64,000 nt of DNA from positions 38,362 through 102,361 of the forward strand of contig NZ_CAMJOS010000009.1 in NCBI RefSeq assembly GCF_946407605.1. The letters run 5' to 3'. Numbering within the stretch: the stretch's first letter is position 1; each line of letters opens with the position of its first letter. A program made the position numbers and the translations under genes. The stretch comes from an uncultured Prevotella sp. GTDB taxonomy: Bacteria > Bacteroidota > Bacteroidia > Bacteroidales > Bacteroidaceae. Below are positions 32,197-40,886 of the stretch, one piece after another. The notes under the pieces are model-generated. The model was not told where the DNA came from and made no database searches. It saw only the letters and a list, made by a program, of their open reading frames with translations.

Positions 32197-32204
32197 TAAC
32201 TTTG
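32197..32204 (+). promoter_or_regulatory. -7 element before the TetR gene
   Basis: TAACTTTG at 32197-32204, 18 bases before the ATG at 32223. The -33 element is not clear. Confidence 0.45.
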
Positions 32205-32222
32205 CACCAGAAACTTATAGAT

Positions 32223-32855
32223 ATGCAAGAAATAAAGATTATATCAGCCTATCGGCAGTCGCTCAAGACGCGTATTCTTGAGGCTGCTTCAGATGCTTTT
32301 TCACAGAAAGGCATCAAGTCTGTTCGTATGGACGACATTGCCCAAAGCCTTAACATCTCCAAGCGCACACTTTATGAAATCTATGAGAATAAGGAGGTGC
32401 TGCTATACGAATGTCTGAAGACTTCTAAGGCACGTGCTCAAGAGGAAATGACGTTTATCGCCGCTCAGCGGGCTAATGTGATGGATATTATTTTGGATAT
32501 TTATCGCTCAAAAATGTCGCAGTTGCAGAAAATCAATCCGCAGTTCTATTCCGACTTGGAGAAATATCCTCAACTGCAGTCGTTCCTTGAGGAACAGCAC
32601 GACAAGGACCGTACAAAACTGAAGGACTTCTTGCGCCGAGGTATTGAAGAGGGCTATTTCAAAGGCGATATCAATGTTGATATCATAGCCAATGTCTTTG
32701 ACGCCATCAATGAGTATATGAAAAACCATAAGCTCTATACAGAATTCCCGCTCGAACAGCTTTTCAACAATATGCTTTTCGTGACCATTCGTGGCATATG
32801 TACACAGAAGGGCGTGGCGGTGATTGATACTTTCCTGACGGACTCTCAGGATTGA
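32223..32855 (+). CDS. TetR/AcrR-family transcriptional regulator
   Basis: 210 residues from the ATG at 32223 (MQEIKIISAYRQ). The N-terminal DNA-binding domain is clear: RILEAASDAFSQKGIKSVRM, then DDIAQSLNISKRTLYEIYEN (the helix-turn-helix, about 26-55). The rest is an all-helical ligand-binding and dimerisation domain without a recognisable effector. Divergent from maeB across ~100 bases, so it may regulate itself and maeB (inference). Ends at a bidirectional terminator. Confidence 0.88.
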   Translation: MQEIKIISAYRQSLKTRILEAASDAFSQKGIKSVRMDDIAQSLNISKRTLYEIYENKEVLLYECLKTSKARAQEEMTFIAAQRANVMDIILDIYRSKMSQLQKINPQFYSDLEKYPQLQSFLEEQHDKDRTKLKDFLRRGIEEGYFKGDINVDIIANVFDAINEYMKNHKLYTEFPLEQLFNNMLFVTIRGICTQKGVAVIDTFLTDSQD

Positions 32856-32910
32856 TCATTTTTTTGAAGATTACAAAAGATTGACCATTTAGTCAAGCAT
32901 ACAAAATAAA

Positions 32911-32938
32911 GATGACGGGTAGCGTGCTACTCGTCATC
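32911..32938. terminator. Bidirectional terminator between tetR and the dehydrogenase gene
   Basis: GATGACGGGTAG pairs with CTACTCGTCATC (one mismatch) around a short loop. T-rich sequence follows on the plus strand (CTTCTTTATT) and on the minus strand (TTTATTTTG). Confidence 0.75.
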
Positions 32939-32962
32939 TTCTTTATTCTGTTGTCTTGTAAC

Positions 32963-34549
32963 TTAGCGAGCCTGTACATATTTATGCAGGGTCTTGCGAA
33001 CGGCACCTGCACCAGCGTAGAGCTCCTTCACCATACCTTCAATCTGCTCACCTAGACCTGCCTCATAGAGGTCGAGGCCGAAGACGTCAGTACGGGTGTA
33101 GAGTTGACGCAACGGACTCCAGTCCTGATCGGGCTTGCCTATCTCGAGAGGGGCGACGATGGCCTGCAGCTCGGTCAGCATGGGGTCGGGCGACGGTTCG
33201 AAGGTGGTCAGGTCATCCTTGAGTCCCTTCAGATAGCGTGCATAGCCTGCCAGCGTGAGAGGAATCAGAACGAGATTGCTCTTATCCAATCCACGAGCCA
33301 CATATTTCTTCAAGGTCTCACCAAAGCGGATGGGCAACTTCTGAGACGTGTCCATCGCAATGCGCTGAGGAGCATCGGGCATGAAGGGGTTGGGCAGACG
33401 GCGGTTGATGACGGCACCAATGAACTCATAGGGGTTCAGCACGCCTGGGTCAACAACTACAGGCATTGCCTCCATATAGCCAATCTTCTGGATAAACGCA
33501 CGCAGGTCTTCGTCTTTCATCTCGGCAGAGATGAGGGTGTAGTCAAGCATGCAGCCATAGATACTCATGGCGGTGTGAAGCGGATTCAGACAGGTGGTCA
33601 CCTTCATGGTCTCCACCTTGTCAACAGTCTCGCGAGTGGTGTAGAGCGCACCGCCCAGGTCGAGTGGGGGACGCCCGTTGGTGTAGTTGTCCTCGATGAC
33701 CAGGTACTGCACTTCCTCGGCATTCACGAAAGGTGCGGTAAAGGTGTGCTTTTCAGTCTCGATATAGTCGTTGTCCTCGAAACCGTCCTTAGCCAGCAGC
33801 TCTTTCACTTTCTCATGGGGACGCGGCGTGATCTTGTCAATCATCGACCAGGGGAAGGTCACCTTTTTCTCGTCCTTCAGATAGTCAAGGAAAGCAGCGG
33901 GTACCAGTCCGTCTTTGACCCAGCGCTCAGCATAGGCGAAGACACCAGCCTTCACCTTGTCGCCATTGTGCGAGCAGTTGTCCATCGACTGAACAGTAAG
34001 TGGCAGTTGTCCTGCATTGAATCGCTCCAGGAGCAATGCACAGACCTTACCCATAGCGAACAGCGGAGCCAGACCGCGAGCCAGATCAGCCTCGTTGAAA
34101 GTGTATCCTTTCTCTGTGATAGTGAACGAAATCATCTGCAGGCTTGGCTTCTTGAATATTTCTACAAGACGCTGCCAATCAGGAAATTGTGGGTCTGCCT
34201 TTAAAGCTTCTGTTACACTTGCTATGACCTTCTTTTCGATAGACCCGTCAGAGCAGAGATTAACACAGAGCGACAGGTTGTTGTAAGGCGCATATGCCTT
34301 GTCGATGACTTCAAAGTCGAATGTCTCAGCCACGATGACACCACGGTCGTACTTACCTGTGTTCAACGCATCGTTGAGGATGGCAGCAGGGAAGGCTCGG
34401 AAGATGTTGCCACCACCGAAATGTACCCATGTGGGTTCCTTTGCCGTCTTTTCGCGTACGGCTTTGATGTCAAACTTGGGGAGCTCATAGCCTTTGGCTT
34501 CCCACTCGGCGGCATTGTAGCTGCCAGAAAAGATTTCGTTCAGTTTCAT
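32963..34549 (-). CDS. Mannitol dehydrogenase-family oxidoreductase (mannonate/fructuronate reductase-like)
   Basis: 528 residues. Long-chain polyol dehydrogenase family. WVHFGGGNIFRAFPAAILND is the N-terminal dinucleotide-binding region, and ISFTITEKGYTFNE, SMDNCSHNGDKV and a conserved segment TFPWSMIDKITPRPHEKV follow. The Lys/Asn-His catalytic area lies near TTCLNPLHTAMSIYG. It probably reduces fructuronate to mannonate (UxuB-like) in hexuronate use, which would fit the two alpha-glucuronidases, but tagaturonate or mannitol are possible. It follows the DUF5606 gene by 2 bases and so is probably the last gene of the nusB operon. Confidence 0.75.
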   Translation of the reverse strand: MKLNEIFSGSYNAAEWEAKGYELPKFDIKAVREKTAKEPTWVHFGGGNIFRAFPAAILNDALNTGKYDRGVIVAETFDFEVIDKAYAPYNNLSLCVNLCSDGSIEKKVIASVTEALKADPQFPDWQRLVEIFKKPSLQMISFTITEKGYTFNEADLARGLAPLFAMGKVCALLLERFNAGQLPLTVQSMDNCSHNGDKVKAGVFAYAERWVKDGLVPAAFLDYLKDEKKVTFPWSMIDKITPRPHEKVKELLAKDGFEDNDYIETEKHTFTAPFVNAEEVQYLVIEDNYTNGRPPLDLGGALYTTRETVDKVETMKVTTCLNPLHTAMSIYGCMLDYTLISAEMKDEDLRAFIQKIGYMEAMPVVVDPGVLNPYEFIGAVINRRLPNPFMPDAPQRIAMDTSQKLPIRFGETLKKYVARGLDKSNLVLIPLTLAGYARYLKGLKDDLTTFEPSPDPMLTELQAIVAPLEIGKPDQDWSPLRQLYTRTDVFGLDLYEAGLGEQIEGMVKELYAGAGAVRKTLHKYVQAR

Positions 34550-34551
34550 AA

Positions 34552-34995
34552 TTATTCCTCCTTACGGTCGTCGATATTGTCACCCTCGGTGGGGGCCATC
34601 TCTTCCTTAAAGTCGGTGATGCCGTTCTCTACGAGGATGTTGTACCATTGTATCAGTTTCTTAATGTCGCTGGTGTGCACGCGGTCGCGATCGAAGGCGG
34701 GCAACACCTTTGCAAAGTATTCTCTCAGCTCGTCGCTGCTGGCCTTCTTGAAGTCAACGCTCGACTTCTTTCCGTTCTCAAGGGTCTTCAGACTCTCGAG
34801 CACATCCATCAAGGGCACATCATCAGCATCGGTGAACATAGCAATGTCAGCCAGCGAGGTGATGCGGTCGGTGCCGAAGGCGGGCTGACGACGGTGTGTG
34901 GCATCAAGGGCTTCAACGATGAGGTTGTTCTTGCCACGTGATACCAGTTTGTAAAGTCCGGGTTTGCCGGAGATAGCTAAAATAGTCTGTTTCAT
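34552..34995 (-). CDS. DUF5606 protein
   Basis: 147 residues from the ATG at 34995; a longer frame would overlap coaE. MKQTILAISGKPGLYKLVSR and NNLIVEALDATHRRQPAFG are characteristic of the Bacteroidetes family DUF5606, thought to have a nucleic-acid-binding-like N-terminal barrel. The C-terminal part is helical and acidic. It is consistently found after coaE/ybbR in this phylum, so a housekeeping role is likely, but no function is known to me. Confidence 0.75.
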   Translation of the reverse strand: MKQTILAISGKPGLYKLVSRGKNNLIVEALDATHRRQPAFGTDRITSLADIAMFTDADDVPLMDVLESLKTLENGKKSSVDFKKASSDELREYFAKVLPAFDRDRVHTSDIKKLIQWYNILVENGITDFKEEMAPTEGDNIDDRKEE

Positions 34996-35011
34996 ATAAG
35001 TCTTATACCTT

Positions 35012-35563
35012 TTATATATTATTAATAATGTTGTCAATTTGGGGTTTTAGCGGTCGGCCGTCGTTGATAATCTCGTATTGCGAACGTGCCACGACCTGTT
35101 CTTGGGGCCATTGGCGCCCTATCCATTCGAGGGTTTTCTCGCGGGTGATGCCATCGCGCTGCATGATACGCTGTATGCGTAGCTCCTGTGGCGCTGTGAC
35201 CACAATAACGTTGTCAACCAGTTTGTCGAAGCCCGACTCAAACAGGATGGCGCACTCCATCCATTGATAGTCGCTCGACTGGAAGTCGGCAGCTACGGCA
35301 GGATGCACGATATCGTCGATGGCGCGAGCATTGGCTTCCGACTGCAGGAGGAAACGGGCTACAATGGCCTTGTCCAGACGGCCTTCTGCATCATAGGTCT
35401 CAGAGCCTATCAGCTGGCTTAGCTGTTGTCGCAAGGCTGGCGATGTGCGCATGAGTCGTTTGGCAGCGCTGTCGCAGTCGTAGATGCAGATACCACGTTG
35501 CTCTAACAGCTTGCAGACATAACTCTTGCCGCTACCAATACCTCCTGTGATAGCTATTTTCAT
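35012..35563 (-). CDS. coaE: Dephospho-CoA kinase
   Basis: 183 residues. Last step of coenzyme A synthesis. P-loop ITGGIGSGKSYVCKLL at 4-19, then GICIYDCDSAAKRLM, ARAIDDIVHPAV and the lid region RIMQRDGITREKTLEWIGRQ. The length is normal. It overlaps the ybbR stop by one base in the conserved order nusB-yajC-ybbR-coaE. Confidence 0.93.
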   Translation of the reverse strand: MKIAITGGIGSGKSYVCKLLEQRGICIYDCDSAAKRLMRTSPALRQQLSQLIGSETYDAEGRLDKAIVARFLLQSEANARAIDDIVHPAVAADFQSSDYQWMECAILFESGFDKLVDNVIVVTAPQELRIQRIMQRDGITREKTLEWIGRQWPQEQVVARSQYEIINDGRPLKPQIDNIINNI

Positions 35564-36543
35564 TAGCGTAACTCCTCTATCAGATAGTCCACCTGGTTGG
35601 TTTCGAGAACAACCTTCGTCACGCTCTCAGGCTTGCGTCTGAGTGTGATATTGCACTTGGCCGACGGGTTGCTTCCAAACTGCTCGTAGTCGGCCACAAT
35701 CAGGAAGTCGTTAGCGGTCAGCGTGCGATAGTTCTTCATGCCTGTTACAAAACGTATCTTGACCTTTGCAGGGAATGTGCGCAGCACCTTTCCCTCAGGC
35801 ATGTTGAGACCGCAGATGGGTACTCCCTCGATTTCTCCCTCCGTCAGCACGTCGGTCTGGAAGGTGACATTGACGCGGTCTGGCACCATTTTGACGCCGT
35901 TGATATGCTGTAGTTTCGAAACAACCAGTAGCGTGTCGTCAATGTCGGCGCGACTGAAGTCCTCTGTATCCACCCACTTGATGCTGTCGAGTTTCTGCTT
36001 GGACGCATAGACATAGACGCTGTCGGGTGTGATAGCGGTGTTCGAGATATAGTGGGTGGCTAGTGGAATGGCCTTTCCCTGACATCTCACAGGCACCTTT
36101 TTTCTCTCACCATAATTATAATAGAACGTCAGTTTCTCTGGCTTGACGGCATCGAGCTTGGTCGATGTGGGCAGTTTCTGCTGTATGAGTCGGCTTAGGT
36201 CGCTATGCGATACTGTGCCTGTACCGTTGGTCTGTGCAAAGCTGTTGAAGTCAACCTCCAGCACGTCGTTGTTGGCAGTATAGAGGAAACTTACGATATT
36301 GAATCCCTTGTCGCTGATGGTAATGTGAAGACTGTCGGTCTCGTTGGAGGTCATCACAGCGTTTTTTGGTACATTGACATATTTCACCCACATAACGGTT
36401 TCTTTGCTGTACACGTCGTTGAGCGTCGTCATAAGCCAGAAGATGCCCGAGATGACGAGGAATGCAAAAAAAATCAGAAATTCCCTATTCGCTTTACTGA
36501 ACAGGAAATGTCTGATAGCGCGGAATATGCCCAAGCCTTTCAA
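35563..36543 (-). CDS. YbbR-like domain protein
   Basis: 326 residues. One N-terminal membrane segment (EFLIFFAFLVISGIFWLMTT, about 20-40) and a large periplasmic part made of YbbR-like beta repeats (VPVRCQGKAIPLATHYISN, PDSVYVYASKQKLDSI). In other phyla YbbR/CdaR regulates a diadenylate cyclase; in Bacteroidetes it sits in this nusB-yajC-coaE cluster and the role is not known to me. It starts 18 bases after yajC. Confidence 0.8.
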   Translation of the reverse strand: MKGLGIFRAIRHFLFSKANREFLIFFAFLVISGIFWLMTTLNDVYSKETVMWVKYVNVPKNAVMTSNETDSLHITISDKGFNIVSFLYTANNDVLEVDFNSFAQTNGTGTVSHSDLSRLIQQKLPTSTKLDAVKPEKLTFYYNYGERKKVPVRCQGKAIPLATHYISNTAITPDSVYVYASKQKLDSIKWVDTEDFSRADIDDTLLVVSKLQHINGVKMVPDRVNVTFQTDVLTEGEIEGVPICGLNMPEGKVLRTFPAKVKIRFVTGMKNYRTLTANDFLIVADYEQFGSNPSAKCNITLRRKPESVTKVVLETNQVDYLIEELR

Positions 36544-36561
36544 GGGTGATAGAGCTAATGG

Positions 36562-36891
36562 TTATTTCTGCAAGTTGGTGCTGGCAGTGTCTTTATAGAC
36601 GAAGCCTTTGTCAACGGTGATGACCACATCGCGTGCAATCTTCACGTCAACGGTGTTCTTGGCCATGTCAATGCTCTTGACGGTGCCGTAGATGCCGCCG
36701 CCAGTCACCACTGCCGTACCCTCCGTCAGTTCGTTCTGGAACTTCTGAATTTCCTTGCGTTGCTTCTGCTGTGGACGGATCATGAAGAAATACATGATTG
36801 CGAAGATGGCACCAAACATGAGAAGTGTCATGAACATGCCGTTGCCAGCCTGCTGACCGGCTTCCTGTGCTGCTAAAAAGAGATTAGTCAT
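36562..36891 (-). CDS. yajC: Preprotein translocase subunit YajC
   Basis: 109 residues. One membrane helix (LMFGAIFAIMYFFMIRPQQK) followed by QRKEIQKFQNELTEG, VVTGGGIYGTV and a small basic cytosolic domain, the standard YajC layout. An accessory of the SecDF-YidC complex. Second gene of the operon, 28 bases after nusB. Confidence 0.93.
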   Translation of the reverse strand: MTNLFLAAQEAGQQAGNGMFMTLLMFGAIFAIMYFFMIRPQQKQRKEIQKFQNELTEGTAVVTGGGIYGTVKSIDMAKNTVDVKIARDVVITVDKGFVYKDTASTNLQK

Positions 36892-36919
36892 TTTGTTTAA
36901 TAATTAATATAATGTGTTG

Positions 36920-37858
36920 TTATTTCTTTTCGTCTATGTGCTTCATCAGTCTGCCAGTCTTCACCAGATGACGTGCAATCGTGTCGAGCATGCCATTGAT
37001 GTAAGAGGCGCTGTGAGGGGTAGAGTAGTACTTGGCCAGCTCTACAAACTCGTTGATGGTAACGCTGACAGGGATGCTGGGGAAGGTGAGCATCTCGGCC
37101 AGGGCTATCTGCATGATGATGACATCCATATAGGCCAAACGTGAAAAGTCCCAGTTGCGCGAGGCTTCTGTCATCATGCGCTGATAGTCATCGGCATTGA
37201 GTATGGTGGCACGAAACAGCTTGCGGGCATAGTCCTGCTCCTCTTCCGAGTCGTATTCGGCCAGCAGCTCCTGCTTGTCGCCGTTCTTTTCGTCGAAGCG
37301 CTTGATGGTCTTCAGTACGAAGGTGTCAACCACTTCTTTATCGTCATTCCAATAAAGACTCTGCTCCTCCAGCAGTTGGTCTAGATCATCGTTTTCCTGA
37401 ATCAGGTTACGATAAATCTTGCGCCACACCTCGCGGTCGGTGGCATAGTTATCTTCGGCACTTTCCATATATTCCTTATAAATCTGGCTCTGCTCAATCT
37501 GTTCAAACAGACGACCAATGAATTCTGGCGTGTCGTTCCAAGTACGGTTCTGGGTTTCTAAGAAGTCGTTCAGTTGCCTGTTGTTCTCTAACTGCAGGGC
37601 AAAACGGTTAAACGCAAATTTCTGTGAGGGTGCCGCTGTACCTTCACGTGCGGCTTTTGTCTGGAGCACCTCCAGGCGTCGGCGCGACTCTTTGGTGACG
37701 GCAACCATGAGTGCCAGCAGGTAGTTATAGAGGTCGTAGGCCTTCGACAGGCTGAAGAACAGCTCTTTCTCTGCTGTGTCAATGTTCTTGTTACCGTTTT
37801 GATAGTACGCGTAGGTTAACTGAACAATCTTGATTCTAATGATTTCTCTATTAATCAT
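36920..37858 (-). CDS. nusB: Transcription antitermination protein NusB
   Basis: 312 residues, twice the E. coli length; long NusB proteins are normal in Bacteroidetes. The opening (MINREIIRIKIVQLTYAYYQ) and the C-terminal canonical region (YMDVIIMQIALAEMLTFP then SVTINEFVELAKYYS and SYINGMLDTIARHL) match NusB, which binds boxA RNA with S10. The middle helical insert is phylum-specific. First gene of the operon, with a good promoter. Confidence 0.9.
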   Translation of the reverse strand: MINREIIRIKIVQLTYAYYQNGNKNIDTAEKELFFSLSKAYDLYNYLLALMVAVTKESRRRLEVLQTKAAREGTAAPSQKFAFNRFALQLENNRQLNDFLETQNRTWNDTPEFIGRLFEQIEQSQIYKEYMESAEDNYATDREVWRKIYRNLIQENDDLDQLLEEQSLYWNDDKEVVDTFVLKTIKRFDEKNGDKQELLAEYDSEEEQDYARKLFRATILNADDYQRMMTEASRNWDFSRLAYMDVIIMQIALAEMLTFPSIPVSVTINEFVELAKYYSTPHSASYINGMLDTIARHLVKTGRLMKHIDEKK

Positions 37859-37883
37859 GCGGTATATTGTTTATTATCGGATG

Positions 37884-37915
37884 CAAATTTAGTGATTTTT
37901 CCGTTATTACACAAA
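37884..37915 (-). promoter_or_regulatory. Promoter of the nusB operon
   Basis: Minus strand TAAATTTG (37891-37884) and TTTG (37915-37912), gap 20. Confidence 0.7.
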
Positions 37916-37975
37916 TAAAACGCACTTTTTTTGTTTTTTTTGTAGAAAGAGTAGTGATTTATCAATTTTTATTCG

Positions 37976-37983
37976 TACCTTTG
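37976..37983 (+). promoter_or_regulatory. -7 element of the rplY promoter
   Basis: TACCTTTG at 37976-37983, followed by GCACCCGC as in the rpsF promoter. The ~75-base leader to the ATG at 38064 is AT-rich. No exact TTTG at -33. Confidence 0.55.
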
Positions 37984-38063
37984 CACCCGCTTTTTTCGTG
38001 TGATGGCGAATTAAGTCAGTAATTTTAATGTTAAACAACTTAATTTAGAGTAACACAACTGTT

Positions 38064-38660
38064 ATGAAAGAAATCGCAATCAATGGCCAGAAGCGTGAGG
38101 CTACTGGCAAGAAGGCTTCCAAGATGATTCGTAAGGAAGGTCTGGTTCCCTGCAACCTTTATGGTGAGAAGAAGGGTGAGAATGGTCTGCCCGAGGCTCT
38201 GGCTTTCACCGCCAGCTTCGCCGAGCTGCGCAAGGTCGTTTACACTCCTCATGTTTATGTCGTTAACATCACTATCGATGGTAAGGAGCATAAGGCTATC
38301 GTGAAGGAGTTGCAGTTCCACCCCACATCTGATGCTCTGCTGCACGCAGACTTCTTCGAGATCAACGAGACTAAGCCCATCACCGTGGGTATTCCCGTTA
38401 AGCTCAATGGTCTGGCTCAGGGTGTTCGCGATGGTGGTAAGCTGAACCTCTCAATCCGTAAGATTGACGTGACCGCTCCCTATAAGCAGATTCCTGAGAT
38501 TCTCGACATCGACGTTACCAACCTGGGTCTGGGTAAGGCAATCAAGGTGGGTCAGCTGAGCTTCGAGGGTCTTACTCTGGCTACTCCCGCTCAGGTGGTT
38601 GTATGCTCAGTTAAGGAGACTCGTGCATCGAAGGCTGCTGCCGCCGCTGCTGCTGAATAA
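38064..38660 (+). CDS. rplY: 50S ribosomal protein L25 (general stress protein Ctc type)
   Basis: 198 residues. Binds 5S rRNA. The N-terminal L25 domain has KKASKMIRKEGLVPCNLYG and HKAIVKELQFHPTSDALLHA followed by DFFEI; the C-terminal TL5/Ctc domain contains PVKLNGLAQGVRDGGKL and IPEILDIDVTNLGLGKAI. A poly-alanine tail ends the protein. It precedes pth by 16 bases, a common pairing. Confidence 0.94.
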   Translation: MKEIAINGQKREATGKKASKMIRKEGLVPCNLYGEKKGENGLPEALAFTASFAELRKVVYTPHVYVVNITIDGKEHKAIVKELQFHPTSDALLHADFFEINETKPITVGIPVKLNGLAQGVRDGGKLNLSIRKIDVTAPYKQIPEILDIDVTNLGLGKAIKVGQLSFEGLTLATPAQVVVCSVKETRASKAAAAAAAE

Positions 38661-38676
38661 GGCTTAAAGTTTCGTA

Positions 38677-39261
38677 ATGGAAAAGTACTTAATTGTTGGT
38701 TTGGGCAACGTAGGCTCTGAATACGAGATGACCCGCCACAATACAGGTTTTATGGTATTGGACGCTTTTGCAAAGGCGTCCAATATCGTTTTTGATGACC
38801 GTCGCTACGGCTTTGTGGCTGAGACGTCGCTCAAAGGCCGCAAGGTCTTTCTGCTGAAGCCCTCCACCTATATGAACCTCAGCGGCAATGCTGTGCGTTA
38901 TTGGTTGAACAAGGAGAATATCGACCAGAGCCACTTGCTGGTCATCAGCGACGATGTGGCGCTGCCGCTTGGTGCTTTTCGTCTGAAGGCCAGCGGCTCA
39001 AATGGTGGTCATAATGGCTTGGGACATATCCAGCAGCTCATAGGTCAGGACTATCCCCGTCTGCGCATGGGTATTGGCAACGAGTATGCCCGTGGCGGAC
39101 AGATTGACTGGGTGCTGGGACGCTATAGTGAGGAGGAGCAGCAGGAGCTGCAGCCTTCTATCAACTTGGCTGTCGATATCATCAAAAGCTTCGTGCTGGC
39201 TGGTATCGACATCACTATGAACCAGTATAATAAGCTGGGGAAGGTGAAAGGTGAAAGGTGA
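38677..39261 (+). CDS. pth: Peptidyl-tRNA hydrolase
   Basis: 194 residues. Releases tRNA from stalled peptidyl-tRNA. YLIVGLGNVGSEYEMTRHN (with the catalytic histidine), LKPSTYMNLSGNAV, VISDDVALPLGAFRLK and GSNGGHNGLGHI are all intact. The last residues (KLGKVKGER) and the stop codon are encoded by the start of the GGTGAAA repeat array, so the original C terminus may have been altered by that array. Confidence 0.95.
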   Translation: MEKYLIVGLGNVGSEYEMTRHNTGFMVLDAFAKASNIVFDDRRYGFVAETSLKGRKVFLLKPSTYMNLSGNAVRYWLNKENIDQSHLLVISDDVALPLGAFRLKASGSNGGHNGLGHIQQLIGQDYPRLRMGIGNEYARGGQIDWVLGRYSEEEQQELQPSINLAVDIIKSFVLAGIDITMNQYNKLGKVKGER

Positions 39262-39300
39262 AAGGTGAAAGGTGAAAGGTGAAAGGTGAAAGGTGAAAAA
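39240..39300. repeat. GGTGAAA heptamer array
   Basis: About seven to eight tandem copies of GGTGAAA between pth and the S4 gene, followed by AAAAATTTGCTACCGC. It overlaps the pth stop codon. The TTTGCTACCGC end recurs next to other heptamer arrays (TTTGCTGCCGCC in GH31, TTTGCTACAGCCGC in GH29). Confidence 0.9.
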
Positions 39301-39311
39301 TTTGCTACCGC

Positions 39312-39755
39312 ATGAATGAGGCAAGAATAGACAAATGGCTATGGTCGGCACGCATCTTCAAGACGCGTACCATTGCTGCCGATGCCTGCAAGAACGGTCG
39401 CGTGGCTGTGAATAATGTCAATGTCAAGCCGTCGCGCATGGTCAAGGTGGGCGATGTTATCAGCGTGCGCAAGCCGCCTGTAACCTATTCCTTCCGTATC
39501 CTCAAAACCATCGAGCAAAGGGTAGGGGCGAAGCTGCTACCTGAGATCTACGAGAATGTAACACCACAGGACCAGTACGAGCTGCTCGAGATGAATCGCA
39601 TCAGCGGCTTTGTCGACAGAGCCCGCGGCACTGGTCGTCCCACAAAGAAAGATCGTCGCGCCATGGATGCCTTCGTCATGCCCTCGATGGAGGGTTTTGG
39701 CGGCTTCGATTTCGACAGCTGGGACGACGACGATGAAGAAGAAAATAATGACTAA
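39312..39755 (+). CDS. hslR: S4-domain RNA-binding protein, Hsp15 type
   Basis: 147 residues. RIDKWLWSARIFKTRTIAAD followed by ACKNGRVAVNNVNVKPSRMV is a complete S4 domain at the N terminus. The rest is basic, then ends in an acidic tail (DSWDDDDEEENND). Hsp15 rescues stalled 50S subunits carrying nascent chains. Context with rplY and pth supports a ribosome-rescue role. Confidence 0.85.
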   Translation: MNEARIDKWLWSARIFKTRTIAADACKNGRVAVNNVNVKPSRMVKVGDVISVRKPPVTYSFRILKTIEQRVGAKLLPEIYENVTPQDQYELLEMNRISGFVDRARGTGRPTKKDRRAMDAFVMPSMEGFGGFDFDSWDDDDEEENND

Positions 39756-39770
39756 AAACAAAGATAACGT

Positions 39771-40874
39771 ATGAAAACGATGAAATCATTTCTTGGCATT
39801 GCTGCCCTGACAGCTCTGATGACTTCGTGTCTCAGCAACGACGATAACTATCAGGCCGGTTTTCCACAGCTCGCTGTTAAGAGCAACTATTTCTATGCCA
39901 ACAACGACAAAGACACGCTCTTTGTCACCAGTTACGGCTCGTGGCAAATCAACACCACCAGCGGAGCCAATTGGTGCAAGCTCGACAGAAACTCGGGCAA
40001 TGGTATGACAAGCTATACCATTCCCATCATTTTCTCACAGAACACCACGGAATCCTCGCGCGATGTTGTCTTTGACATCTTCGACAAGGAACACTCCGAC
40101 ACCCACGTCAGCTTCAAACTCACTCAGGTGGCTACCCGCGGCAACGGTGCCTTTGGCAATGCCGCTCTGGTGAAGAAAATCACAGGTAGCGACGGCAGTC
40201 TTTTCGAGTTCACCTACGACGATTACTATCGCCCCCTCACCGTGGTTATCTCGAAAGACGGCACACCGCTCCGCAACCTTGAGTTCACCTATAACGACTA
40301 CGCCCAGACCATGCGTGTCAACTCGCAGGGCCTGCAGCTGTCGGCCACCTATACCAACAACTATCAGCCCAGGGATTTGGGCGGTAGTGGCGACACCATC
40401 GTCTTTGCCGAGCAGACCTATTACAGCCTGATGTATGCCGGCTCTGCCAGCCTCGCCTTCAATTTCGAGGAGCACCACAGCAATGGCGCCTATCAGGGCT
40501 ACGGCTTCCTGCAGATGAATGCCGCCTCTCATCCCGACAGCATCAATATCGCCGACAGCCTGCGCTATCAGGCCAAGAACAGTCAGGGTTATGTGGTGGC
40601 CAGCGAGAACATGGCATTCAAGTATAGCAACGCTGACAACCGCCATCAGTCTGTCGATGTCAACCAGCTCATCCTTGGTGCCGAGCAATGCAACCCCTAC
40701 CTGCTGGCGTCGCTCTATCGCCTGTGTCGCAGCTCCTATATCGTTAGTGCTGCCACCTTCCAGAATGCAGCCGACAATATCACCGTCGCTGCTGCCCTCA
40801 ATGCTGACAAGAGCGTGCAGAAACTCACCGTCACCCGTCACGGCGACAGTATCGACTATACATTTGAATATTAA
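39771..40874 (+). CDS. Lipoprotein with BACON-like and DUF4595-like regions
   Basis: 367 residues. Signal peptide with lipobox ALMTSC, then LSNDDNY. Residues ~45-120 resemble a BACON domain (DTLFVTSYGSWQINTTSGAN followed by WCKLD). The remainder has the YD-repeat-like pattern of DUF4595: ITGSDGSLFEFTYDDYYRPL, LEFTYNDYAQTMRV. A cell-surface glycan-binding or envelope role is plausible. It lies 15 bases after hslR, so it may be co-transcribed, and 12 bases before queF. Confidence 0.7.
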   Translation: MKTMKSFLGIAALTALMTSCLSNDDNYQAGFPQLAVKSNYFYANNDKDTLFVTSYGSWQINTTSGANWCKLDRNSGNGMTSYTIPIIFSQNTTESSRDVVFDIFDKEHSDTHVSFKLTQVATRGNGAFGNAALVKKITGSDGSLFEFTYDDYYRPLTVVISKDGTPLRNLEFTYNDYAQTMRVNSQGLQLSATYTNNYQPRDLGGSGDTIVFAEQTYYSLMYAGSASLAFNFEEHHSNGAYQGYGFLQMNAASHPDSINIADSLRYQAKNSQGYVVASENMAFKYSNADNRHQSVDVNQLILGAEQCNPYLLASLYRLCRSSYIVSAATFQNAADNITVAAALNADKSVQKLTVTRHGDSIDYTFEY

Positions 40875-40886
40875 TATCCAATCATT

